DNA of 48,436 nt, from positions 1 to 48,436 of the forward strand of contig UQWV01000007.1 of assembly GCA_900544845.1 (NCBI GenBank), in the 5' to 3' direction. The position numbers and the translations under genes were made by a program. The stretch is from an uncultured Collinsella sp. GTDB taxonomy: Bacteria > Actinomycetota > Coriobacteriia > Coriobacteriales > Coriobacteriaceae. Of this stretch, positions 7,773 through 15,570 are shown one piece after another; the stretch's first letter is position 1, and each line of letters begins with the position of its first letter. The notes beneath the pieces are model-generated. The model was given only the letters and a program-made list of their open reading frames with translations, did no database searches and had not been told where the DNA came from.

Positions 7773-8351
7773 ATGGGACTCGCAGAGCTCGTGTTGCTCG
7801 CCGTTGGCCTTTCGATGGACGCCTTTGCCGTTTCCATCTGCAAGGGCCTTGGCATGAAGAGGATCAACCTTAAAGTCGCCGTGGTGCTCGGCCTGTTCTT
7901 TGGCGGCTTTCAGGCCGGCATGCCCGTAATCGGATGGGCACTCGGCAGTCAATTCATGGGCATCATCGGACCCATCGACCATTGGATCGCCTTTATCCTT
8001 TTGGCCTTCATCGGCAGCAAAATGCTGTGGGAAGCCTTTACCGAAGACGAGGATGAAGACGACGGCAAGGATGCCGAAAAGATTGACCTGGGCGAATACC
8101 TGATCCTCGCCATCGCCACCTCAATCGACGCCCTAGCCGTAGGCATCTCATTTGCGGCGCTCTCGGTCGACATCGTTTCAGCTGTATCGCTCATCGGCAT
8201 CACGACCTTTGTCTTCTCCGTTGCCGGCGTAGCGATCGGCCACACCTTTGGCGCGCGCTACGAAAAACCCGCCACCATCGTGGGTGGCGTCGTGCTCATC
8301 CTTATCGGCCTCAAGATCCTGCTGGAACACTTGGGTTTTTTGGTGCTGTAA
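7773..8351 (+). CDS. mntP: Manganese efflux pump MntP
   Basis: The 192-residue membrane protein has about six transmembrane segments and the family's acidic repeats: SMDAFAVSICKGLGMK in the first helix and ATSIDALAVGISFA in the fourth, separated by an acidic loop (EDEDEDDGKDAE). It exports Mn2+. An in-frame ATG at 7620 lies inside the riboswitch and would add 51 non-conserved residues. The ATG at 7773, with GAGAGGGAG upstream, gives the normal family length and N-terminus. Confidence 0.93.
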   Translation: MGLAELVLLAVGLSMDAFAVSICKGLGMKRINLKVAVVLGLFFGGFQAGMPVIGWALGSQFMGIIGPIDHWIAFILLAFIGSKMLWEAFTEDEDEDDGKDAEKIDLGEYLILAIATSIDALAVGISFAALSVDIVSAVSLIGITTFVFSVAGVAIGHTFGARYEKPATIVGGVVLILIGLKILLEHLGFLVL

Positions 8352-8388
8352 AACACCCTTCAAAACTAAACGTCCGTATGAGGCCTCA

Positions 8389-8455
8389 TGCAGAGTTTTG
8401 CATGAGCCTTTTCATGCAGACTTTTGCATGTCATACTAGGATGCAAAAGTCTGCA
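8389..8455 (+). promoter_or_regulatory. hipBA promoter with three operator-like repeats
   Basis: Three related 15-mers occur: 8389-8403 and 8415-8429 in direct orientation (one mismatch between them), and 8441-8455 inverted and a perfect complement of the second. The first two are also dyads, CATGCA-N6-TGCATG. The 11-nt spacer between the second and third holds an extended -10, TGT-CATACT (8429-8437). The hipB start follows at 8471. HipB-type dimers normally bind such sites and repress their own operon. Confidence 0.8.
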
Positions 8456-8470
8456 CGTTAGGAGATTGCC

Positions 8471-8938
8471 ATGGATACCCTTCCCATCACCACGCCGCGC
8501 CAAGCCGGCATCTACGTGCGTCAGGCGCGCGAGGCGCAGGGGATCACCCGTGCCGCCCTCGCTAAAAAAGCCGGTGTTTCGGAACGCCTGCTCGCATCGC
8601 TCGAGCTGGGAGATGCCACGGGCATTCGGCTCGACAAGCTGCTGGCAGTTTTCGGTGCTCTTGGACTGGCGCTCGCCGCTCAAGGGGATATAGGCGAAAC
8701 GAAAAATGAGCAACCAGTTGACGCCCCGCATGCTGATCAACCTTGCAGCACCTCCAGACGCCATCACGCCCAACGTCTTCATCATCGCAACCGTCGCAGC
8801 ACAACCATTCCGGCTCTTGCAGATGCCCCCTTTACATCCGCACTCTACGACGAGGTCTTCGCCGATTTCGCCATGTCCAATCTCGGAGTCTCGATTGCCG
8901 CAAACGCATCTAACCAAACCAAGCCCGAAGGGAAATAG
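8471..8938 (+). CDS. hipB: HipB-like antitoxin, Xre-family DNA-binding protein
   Basis: The product has 155 residues. An N-terminal Xre/Cro HTH (residues 10-70) reads AGIYVRQAREAQGITRAALA and KKAGVSERLLASLELGD. A His/Arg-rich low-complexity linker (about 85-115) follows, then a short C-terminal segment (ALYDEVFADFAMSNLG) that may contact the toxin. It is preceded by GGAG and by three operator-like repeats. Its stop codon lies 3 nt before hipA. By analogy with HipB it should repress the operon and neutralise HipA. The linker is unusual but the reading frame is continuous. Confidence 0.8.
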   Translation: MDTLPITTPRQAGIYVRQAREAQGITRAALAKKAGVSERLLASLELGDATGIRLDKLLAVFGALGLALAAQGDIGETKNEQPVDAPHADQPCSTSRRHHAQRLHHRNRRSTTIPALADAPFTSALYDEVFADFAMSNLGVSIAANASNQTKPEGK

Positions 8939-8941
8939 CCA

Positions 8942-10246
8942 ATGGCCAGAACATCACTTCGGACCATTATTTGCGGCGTACCTGCGGGAACGCTCACGCA
9001 AGATGAGAACGGTCTTATCAGCTTTACCTACGATCATGACTATGACGGGCCAGCCCTATCGACCAACATACCCGTATCGAATCGCACATACGGACAACAG
9101 GTCATGAATCCGTACCTGTTTGGCCTTCTACCCGACAGCGAGGACCAACGAAAAGCGATTGCCGCCGAATTCGACGTTAGGCCCAACAATCCCGTTGCGT
9201 TGCTCAGCCATATCGGACTCGACTGTCCGGGCGGCGTGCAGTTTTGTGCCGAAGAAGATACCGACGCCGTCCTGCATCGCGCTGGCGAATACCGCCCTAT
9301 AGACAACCACGAAATTGCTCTTCGTCTCAAGTCGATCAGAGATGACCGCGATGCATCGTGGATGGGTCTAGATGAAAGTTGGTCACTTGGAGGCAACCAG
9401 GGCAAGTTCGCGCTCGCGTTCATAAACGGCCGCTGGTGCGAATGCATGGGCTCCTCGCCCACGACGCATATTTTCAAAAATGGCGTTATCGGATTTAAAC
9501 TCGAGGCTCTCAATGAGTTTGTCTGCATGAAAAGCGCCCAGCGCGTCGGCATCGCAACGGCAAACGTCGAATATCGTATGTTTGAGGACGAACCTGCCCT
9601 CATTGTTGAGCGCTATGACCGCGTGAAAGTCGAAGACGGAATGATCAGGCGCCTACATCAAGAAGACCTCTGTCAGGCACTTGGGGTGATGCCCGCCCAA
9701 AAGTACACAGCAGACGGCGGCCCGACCACCCGCGACATTCAAGAGCTCCTCGTAAATACGAGCCACCATCAACTTAACCTGTATCTGTTTACGCAGATAC
9801 TGTTCTTCAACGCCATTATCGGCGCACCGGATGCGCACGCGAAAAACTATTCCCTGCTCCTTGGAAACGACGGCGCAGCCATGATGGCTCGAATGTACGA
9901 TGTCGCGTCGGGTTTGGCGTATGAGCGCATGCGCCGCCGGGCGCGCCTTGCCATGAGCGTTGGCGGCGAAAATCGTGTGGGGTGCATCGGTCCAGGCGCT
10001 ATCCGCCGATACCACGGTATGGGCGACCCCACGCTGGAGGCGACGCTCACCGATGCCGGGCTATCCGAGAAGTTTTGCTTTGCGACCATGATGGACCTCG
10101 CCTACGAGGTACCCATTTGCATGGAAGAGGTCATGGACGAATACGCCGACCTGCCCGGCATGGCGGACCTGCGCGAGCATATGCTCGGCCCCGTCCGCGA
10201 AAACTGCCAGCGCGCCCTCGACCTCATCAGGGCAGAAATGGACTAG
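8942..10246 (+). CDS. hipA: HipA-type serine/threonine kinase toxin
   Basis: The 434-residue protein starts with the N-terminal HipA coupling domain (residues 1-100). The kinase core has SLGGNQGK (148-155; the Ser corresponds to the autophosphorylated Ser150 of E. coli HipA), catalytic GAPDAHAKNYS (Asp297, Asn302) and a DFG-like YDVAS with Asp320. E. coli HipA phosphorylates glutamyl-tRNA synthetase and causes growth arrest; the target here is not known. It follows hipB by 3 nt with AAGGGAAA as ribosome site. It is more canonical than the fused kinase at 526-1866, with which it shares little beyond the active-site motifs. Confidence 0.88.
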   Translation: MARTSLRTIICGVPAGTLTQDENGLISFTYDHDYDGPALSTNIPVSNRTYGQQVMNPYLFGLLPDSEDQRKAIAAEFDVRPNNPVALLSHIGLDCPGGVQFCAEEDTDAVLHRAGEYRPIDNHEIALRLKSIRDDRDASWMGLDESWSLGGNQGKFALAFINGRWCECMGSSPTTHIFKNGVIGFKLEALNEFVCMKSAQRVGIATANVEYRMFEDEPALIVERYDRVKVEDGMIRRLHQEDLCQALGVMPAQKYTADGGPTTRDIQELLVNTSHHQLNLYLFTQILFFNAIIGAPDAHAKNYSLLLGNDGAAMMARMYDVASGLAYERMRRRARLAMSVGGENRVGCIGPGAIRRYHGMGDPTLEATLTDAGLSEKFCFATMMDLAYEVPICMEEVMDEYADLPGMADLREHMLGPVRENCQRALDLIRAEMD

Positions 10247-10270
10247 GTGGCCGTAATTTCGCAATTATCA

Positions 10271-10318
10271 AACAAAAGAGAGGGGGCACCCGTCGCAAAA
10301 GACCGGGTGCCCCCTCTC
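10271..10318. terminator. Strong terminator between convergent hipA and pepD
   Basis: GAGAGGGGGCACCCG (10278-10292) and its perfect complement (10304-10318) form a 15-bp stem. The T-tract (TTTTGTTT) follows on the minus strand, so it mainly ends pepD transcription. It also lies 3' of hipA and may serve both genes. Confidence 0.85.
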
Positions 10319-10373
10319 ATAATGTCATTTGCAATCCGCTAGCACGTGACTCGGACTGCTGCTAGCGCAACCT

Positions 10374-11831
10374 TTACGCAGCGAGGCGCTTGAGGACGTC
10401 GATGAGCAGCTCGTAGAAGCGCTCGGCAGAAGCGAGCTCCATGCTCTCGTCCGGGGTATGGACATCGGAGAGCGTCGGGCCCACGGCGATGGCGTCCAGG
10501 CCGTGCAGAGCCTCGGCAAACAGGCCGCACTCAAGGCCGGCGTGAATGGACTCGATGCGCAGCTCGGAGCCAAAGAGCTCTCGATAGCTCTCGACAAAGA
10601 CTTCGCGGACCGGCGAATGCTCGACATAGCTCCAGCCGGGATACTCAAACTCAAACTTGGCGTCGAAGCCCAGGACATCGGCCAGCGTCTGCAGACGGTC
10701 CTTGAACTCGTTCTGCAGCGAGGTGATCGAAGAGCGCGGGGACAGCATAATCTTGACCTCGTCATCGGAGGTGGCGACCACGCCGATGTTGGAGGAAACC
10801 TCGACGGAGCCGTCGGTGGCGACGTTGCGGCGAATCACGCCGTTAGGGGCAAGGCGCAGGGCGCGGATGAGGGCAAGCGCGGACTTCTGGTCCATGGCCT
10901 CAACCTCGGCGTCGTCGGCAATCTCGACGGTGCAAGTAAAGCCGGGGTCGAAGACCTCGAGCTCGGCAGTGACGTCGGCGATGATGCCCTTTGCGATCTG
11001 GGCCGCGGCCTCGGCGGCAGCGTGGTCGGCGTAGACCAGAACAGCCTTGCACTCACGGTTGATGGCGTTGTCCTTGGTGCCGCCGTTAAAGCTAACGATG
11101 GCGGGCTCGCCGGCAACCATCAGGCGGTCGATGATGCGGGCCATGATGAGGTTGCCGTTGCCGCGCTCCAGGTTGATATCGCTGCCGGAGTGGCCGCCCA
11201 GCAGGCCGGAGATGTCGAGCGTGAGGGTGCTACCGGTCTTGTGCTCGCGCGCGATCGGGCAGGTGTAGGTAACGACGACGCCGCCGGCACAGCTGACGGT
11301 GGCAACGCCCTCTTCCTCGGAGTCAAGGTTGATCATGGTGCGGGCGCTAATCTGGGACTTGTCGAGCGTCTCGGCGCCGACCAGGCCAGTCTCCTCGTCG
11401 GTGGTGAACACGCACTCGAGGGCCGGATGGGTAATCGAATCGTCGTTGAGCACGGTAAGCATAAGCGCGACGGCAATACCGTTGTCGGCGCCCAGAGTGG
11501 TGCCGTTAGCGGTGAGGACGCCGTCCTTGACGACCAGGTCGATACCATCGGTCGTAAAGTCGTGCTCAACGGAGCCCAACTTGTCGCACACCATATCGAT
11601 GTGGCCCTGCAGCATCACGGTCGGGGCATTCTCGGCACCGGCAGATGCGGGCTTGCGAATGATGACGTTGTAGACCTCGTCCTGGTACACATCGAGACCG
11701 CGCTCCTTGGCAAACGCAACCAGGAAATCGCTGATGCCCTTCTCGTTGCCAGACCCACGGGGGATCGCGCTGACCTCCTCAAAGAAATGGAACAGCTGGG
11801 CGGGCTCGTAGCCGGTAATCTTGTAGTCCAT
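10374..11831 (-). CDS. pepD: Aminoacyl-histidine dipeptidase (beta-Ala-Xaa dipeptidase, PepD type)
   Basis: The 485-residue M20-family metallopeptidase cleaves Xaa-His dipeptides such as carnosine. Zinc-site motifs are visible: LQGHIDMVCDK, the LGADNGIAVA region with its metal-bridging Asp, DEETGLVGA with the general-base Glu, and NLDSEEEG. The dimerisation lid (VTYTCPIAREHKTG onward) is intact. An in-frame ATG upstream (11936) would add 35 unrelated residues. The ATG at 11831 has a perfect GGAGG. It appears monocistronic. Confidence 0.9.
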   Translation of the reverse strand: MDYKITGYEPAQLFHFFEEVSAIPRGSGNEKGISDFLVAFAKERGLDVYQDEVYNVIIRKPASAGAENAPTVMLQGHIDMVCDKLGSVEHDFTTDGIDLVVKDGVLTANGTTLGADNGIAVALMLTVLNDDSITHPALECVFTTDEETGLVGAETLDKSQISARTMINLDSEEEGVATVSCAGGVVVTYTCPIAREHKTGSTLTLDISGLLGGHSGSDINLERGNGNLIMARIIDRLMVAGEPAIVSFNGGTKDNAINRECKAVLVYADHAAAEAAAQIAKGIIADVTAELEVFDPGFTCTVEIADDAEVEAMDQKSALALIRALRLAPNGVIRRNVATDGSVEVSSNIGVVATSDDEVKIMLSPRSSITSLQNEFKDRLQTLADVLGFDAKFEFEYPGWSYVEHSPVREVFVESYRELFGSELRIESIHAGLECGLFAEALHGLDAIAVGPTLSDVHTPDESMELASAERFYELLIDVLKRLAA

Positions 11832-11988
11832 GGTGCCTCCTTGGCGCAACTGGTTAGACAGTAAGACATGCGACTTGTATATTCCCAGACTTTGCGTGCA
11901 TAAACCAGTCGAAAACGCCGAGCGCCCTCGCATCATCGGCTAACGGTGGACCGTATAGCGTAACGGTCACAACTTCCGCAGCTCTACA

Positions 11989-12020
11989 AATCGAGGCGCC
12001 CTTTCCGGAGCGCCTCGATT
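11989..12020 (-). terminator. Hairpin 3' of clpC
   Basis: AATCGAGGCGC and GCGCCTCGATT form a perfect 11-bp stem with a 10-nt loop, 26 nt beyond the clpC stop codon. The following T-run is short (TTTG), so termination efficiency is uncertain. Confidence 0.6.
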
Positions 12021-12045
12021 GCGCGTATCAAATTGTCGCCACGCC

Positions 12046-14688
12046 CTACAGCGCGCCGGAACCGGCTTGCATCATGCCGCCGGGGCCCGAGGTCACGCCG
12101 CCGCTCACGGGCGCGGCGTTGCCGGTGTGCGGTACCGCCGGGGCGGTATCGCCACCAAGCGTGCCCGCCGGACGCGGTGCCGGGATCTCGCCCGTGCCGC
12201 GGCTAAAGACAAACTTGCCATCGGCCACGTCGCACAGGACGGTATCGCCCTCGCCCCACTCGCCAGCCAGCAGTTCCTCGGACAGCGGATCCTCGATGAG
12301 CTTTTGGATGGCACGACGCAGCGGACGCGCGCCGTTGGTGAGGTCGGTACCCTCCGCCACAATCTTGTCGTAGGCCGCATCGGTAAGCTTGATGTTCATG
12401 CCGTTTGCGATCAGGCGCTGGCGCAGATCGTCCACCAGCAGGTGCGCAATCTTGGTCAGGTTCTCGCCCGAGAGCTTCTGGAACACCACGATGTCGTCGA
12501 TACGGTTGAGCAGCTCGGGGCGGAACAGGCGCTTGAGCTCGCCCATCGCGCGGCCGCGGATCTCACTCGAGGTGAGGCCCTGCTCGCCGGTGGTGCCAAA
12601 GCCAACGCTCGCATCCTGCGCGATCTCGCGGGCGCCCACGTTTGACGTCATGATGATCACCGTATTGCGGAAGTCGACCGTCTTGCCCTGGCTATCGGTC
12701 AGACGGCCCTCCTCCAACACCTGCAGCAGGATATTGAAGATGTCGGGGTGCGCCTTCTCGATCTCGTCGAACAGCACGACCGAGTACGGGTGACGGCGAA
12801 CAGCCTTGGTGAGCTGGCCGCCCTCGTCGTGGCCCACATAGCCCGGGGGGCTACCGATGAGCTTGGAGACCTCGAACTCACTGCCAAACTCCGACATATC
12901 GAAGCTGATGAGCGCGTCCTTGCTGCCAAAGAGATACTCGGCGAGCGTCTTGGCGAGCTCGGTTTTGCCCGTGCCGGTGGGGCCCAGGAAGATAAAGCTG
13001 CCGCCGGGGCGACGCGGGTCCTTGAGCGGCGAGCGGCTGCGGCGCACGGCCTTGGCAACGGCCTCGACGGCCTCGTCCTGACCGATGATGCGCGTCTTGA
13101 GCACGCTTTCGGCCTGCAGCAGGCGGCGGCTCTCGCTCTCGGTGAGCGAGGACACCGGCACGCCCGAGGTCACGGACACGATGTCGGCAATCTGGGAGAC
13201 ATCGATGGTGAGCGGGCTGGCGTCGAGCTCGGCCGTCCAGGCAGCCTTGGCCTCGGCGAGCTCAATCTCGGCAGCCTTTTGCTGCTCGGTGATCTCGGCG
13301 GCCTTGTTCATGTCGTCGCTCTCGGTGGCCTCCTGCGCGGCGGCCTTAAGCTCCTCCACGCGATGCTCGGCCTCGCGCACCGGCTCGGGCGCGTGGTTGG
13401 CGGCGATGCGGGCGCGGGCGCCGGCCTCGTCAATGAGGTCGATGGCCTTATCGGGCAGGAAGCGATCCTGGATGTAGCGGTCGGAGAGGTTCGCGGCGGC
13501 CTCGATAGCACCCTGCGTATAGCGCACATGGTGGTGCTCCTCGTAGCGCGGCTTGAGCGCGGTCAGGATCTTGACCGTGTCCTCGACGCTCGGCTCCTCG
13601 ACATCGATGGTCTGGAAGCGACGCTCGAAGGCCGGGTCCTTGGTGAGGTACTTGCGGAATTCCTCGGCCGTGGTGGCGCCGATAATCTGGAAGGCACCGC
13701 GCGCGAGCACGGGCTTGAGCATGGAGCTCGCGTCGATGGAGCCCTCGGCAGAGCCGGCACCGATGATGGTGTGCATCTCGTCAATAAACAGGATGACGTC
13801 GTCAGCTTCGGTGGCCTCCTGGATCACGTTCTTGAGGCGCTCCTCAAACTCACCGCGATACTTGGCGCCCGCAACGAGGCCCGGCAGGTCGAGCGTCCAG
13901 ATGTTCTGGTTCATGAGGTTCTCGGGCACGTTGCCAGCTGCAATCTGCTGAGCCAGACCCTCGACGATGGCCGTCTTGCCCACGCCGGGGTCGCCCAAGA
14001 TAAGCGGATTGTTCTTGGTGCGACGCGAAAGGATCTCCATCATACGCTGGACTTCCTTTTCGCGACCAATTACAGGGTCGAGCTCGCCGTCGCGCGCCTT
14101 CTGCGTAAGGTTGGTGGCGAACTGCTTAAGCGTATCGGTGCCGCTCCCCTTTTGCTGCGACGCGTCCGAGCCGCTAAAGAACGGCAGGCCCGCACCGGGA
14201 CGCCCGGCACCGGCGCCGGCGAGCGGACGCTTCTTGTCCTGGTCCTTGGCGGTAAGTTTCTCGATAGCCTTTTTGATGGAGGCGGACGACACACCCAGGC
14301 GCATGAGGATGTCCATGGCCATGCCGTTACCCTCTTCGACGATGCCAATCAGCAAGTGCTCGGTCGACACGTAGGTCTGGTTGTTCTCACGTGCCACGCG
14401 GAAGGAGCGCTCCATCACGCTAATGACGAGCGGCGTAAAGGCAAGCTTGGCAGCCTCGGTCTCCTCGCTGGGCTCGGGAACCGTGGTCTGGACCTCCTTG
14501 AGGGTGTCCATGATGTCGTCGTAGGAGATATCAAGCGAGCGCAGCGCCTCGGCAGCGATGCCCTCGTCCTCCTTGGCGAGTGCGAGCAGCAGGTGCTCGG
14601 TGCCCACCTTATTTGAGTGCAGATCGAGCGCCTCCTGTTTGGCCATCGACATGACCTTGCGCGCTCGATCGGTAAATCTATCTAACAT
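12046..14688 (-). CDS. clpC: ATP-dependent Clp protease ATPase subunit ClpC
   Basis: The 880-residue HSP100 unfoldase feeds ClpP. Domains in order: two N-terminal Clp repeats (1-145), a Gly/Ala/Pro-rich linker, the D1 AAA+ module with Walker A GDPGVGKT (232-239), a middle coiled-coil domain (EAEHRVEELKAAAQEATE), the D2 AAA+ module with GPTGTGKTELAKTL and VVLFDEIEKAHPD, and the D2-small domain. About 45 extra C-terminal residues are rich in Gly, Pro and Ala and end GGMMQAGSGAL. The start MLDRFTDRAR matches the family; an upstream in-frame ATG adds 11 poor residues. A GC-rich hairpin (14722-14750) lies in the leader. Confidence 0.95.
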   Translation of the reverse strand: MLDRFTDRARKVMSMAKQEALDLHSNKVGTEHLLLALAKEDEGIAAEALRSLDISYDDIMDTLKEVQTTVPEPSEETEAAKLAFTPLVISVMERSFRVARENNQTYVSTEHLLIGIVEEGNGMAMDILMRLGVSSASIKKAIEKLTAKDQDKKRPLAGAGAGRPGAGLPFFSGSDASQQKGSGTDTLKQFATNLTQKARDGELDPVIGREKEVQRMMEILSRRTKNNPLILGDPGVGKTAIVEGLAQQIAAGNVPENLMNQNIWTLDLPGLVAGAKYRGEFEERLKNVIQEATEADDVILFIDEMHTIIGAGSAEGSIDASSMLKPVLARGAFQIIGATTAEEFRKYLTKDPAFERRFQTIDVEEPSVEDTVKILTALKPRYEEHHHVRYTQGAIEAAANLSDRYIQDRFLPDKAIDLIDEAGARARIAANHAPEPVREAEHRVEELKAAAQEATESDDMNKAAEITEQQKAAEIELAEAKAAWTAELDASPLTIDVSQIADIVSVTSGVPVSSLTESESRRLLQAESVLKTRIIGQDEAVEAVAKAVRRSRSPLKDPRRPGGSFIFLGPTGTGKTELAKTLAEYLFGSKDALISFDMSEFGSEFEVSKLIGSPPGYVGHDEGGQLTKAVRRHPYSVVLFDEIEKAHPDIFNILLQVLEEGRLTDSQGKTVDFRNTVIIMTSNVGAREIAQDASVGFGTTGEQGLTSSEIRGRAMGELKRLFRPELLNRIDDIVVFQKLSGENLTKIAHLLVDDLRQRLIANGMNIKLTDAAYDKIVAEGTDLTNGARPLRRAIQKLIEDPLSEELLAGEWGEGDTVLCDVADGKFVFSRGTGEIPAPRPAGTLGGDTAPAVPHTGNAAPVSGGVTSGPGGMMQAGSGAL

Positions 14689-14880
14689 GCTCGTTTCCTT
14701 ACATGAGTTCATCGAAATCAAAACGCCCGCCCGTCGGCGGCGCTTTTGTCTCTTTACCCACAGGTTGTCTATGTTAACAGCTGGAGGAATATCTATAAAC
14801 CCGGCTCACATGAATGCAGGTTATGACCGCATCGCGGGACTCACCGCGCGATGCGCGACAGGCGCCCCGCAAGAGAAACC

Positions 14881-15570
14881 CTAGGCGTCTTTCACCACGT
14901 CGGGACTCGTCGCACGCGATGCGCGATAGGCATCGGCCTCCTTGGAGACGCGTTCGAGCAGCTCGGATGTATCGACGCCCTCGACTTGCGCGACCGTTTC
15001 CACCGTCTGCATGGCGACCGCCCTCAGGTACGCGCACGCGCTGTCCCCCGGCTGCTCGAGGTCTATCTCCTCGCCGCCCTCCCGGGCAAAGCCGACCGCC
15101 ATCACAAAGCCCATGATGCCCGAGACCAGAAAGCCCACCGCAAAGCTCGAATCTGCCTTGAGCTCTTCTCCGTCGGGGTGGACGATCTCTCTCACGCGGT
15201 CGATGATGATCGTATGGATGCCCTGCACGACCTGCTCGGCGGCACCCGCCCTCATGGTGATGACGATGCGCCGCAGCAGGCAGCGGACGTCGCGCCGGTC
15301 GAACGCCGAAAGGTCGCCCTCGCTCGAAAAATGCCAGAGGGCATCGGTGATGAGCTCGTTATCCTGCAGCAGCTGGGCTATGGCGATGGCGACGAGTTCA
15401 TCGAAATCGTGAAAATAGTAGTAAAACGTTCCGCGATTGCACTGGGCGGCGCGGGTCACCTCGCCAACCGACAGCTCGAAGATGCTGTTGTTCTCGATGA
15501 GCTCCCAAAACGCCTCGATGATACGGGTGCGTGCATCGGGCGCATCGGCGTCCTTACGCGGTCTCGCCAT
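14881..15570 (-). CDS. TetR/AcrR-family transcriptional regulator
   Basis: The product has 229 residues. The N-terminal TetR HTH reads TRIIEAFWELIENNSIFELS, then VGEVTRAAQCNRGTFYYYF, with the typical TFYYYFHDFDEL end. The C-terminal ligand domain is not assignable to a known effector. Its start overlaps the end of the 1479-residue activase gene by 17 nt, so the two are translated from one message. A perfect 10-1-10 palindrome of TetR-operator type lies just upstream of that operon (20043-20063). I infer autoregulation, with the activase as the regulated product. Confidence 0.87.
   Translation of the reverse strand: MARPRKDADAPDARTRIIEAFWELIENNSIFELSVGEVTRAAQCNRGTFYYYFHDFDELVAIAIAQLLQDNELITDALWHFSSEGDLSAFDRRDVRCLLRRIVITMRAGAAEQVVQGIHTIIIDRVREIVHPDGEELKADSSFAVGFLVSGIMGFVMAVGFAREGGEEIDLEQPGDSACAYLRAVAMQTVETVAQVEGVDTSELLERVSKEADAYRASRATSPDVVKDA

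Noticed and set aside
8706..8900. Possible frameshift inside hipB, because the middle is His/Arg-rich
   Set aside because: The alternative frame gives no better protein, and the frame used is open from a good start to a stop 3 nt before hipA, with a plausible C-terminal helix.
12748..14616. 622-codon open frame on the plus strand opposite clpC
   Set aside because: It is a GC-driven shadow of clpC, with low-complexity Leu/Gly/Asp-rich composition and no recognisable domain. The same applies to long plus-strand frames opposite rlmB, the activase, lysS, pepD and groL.
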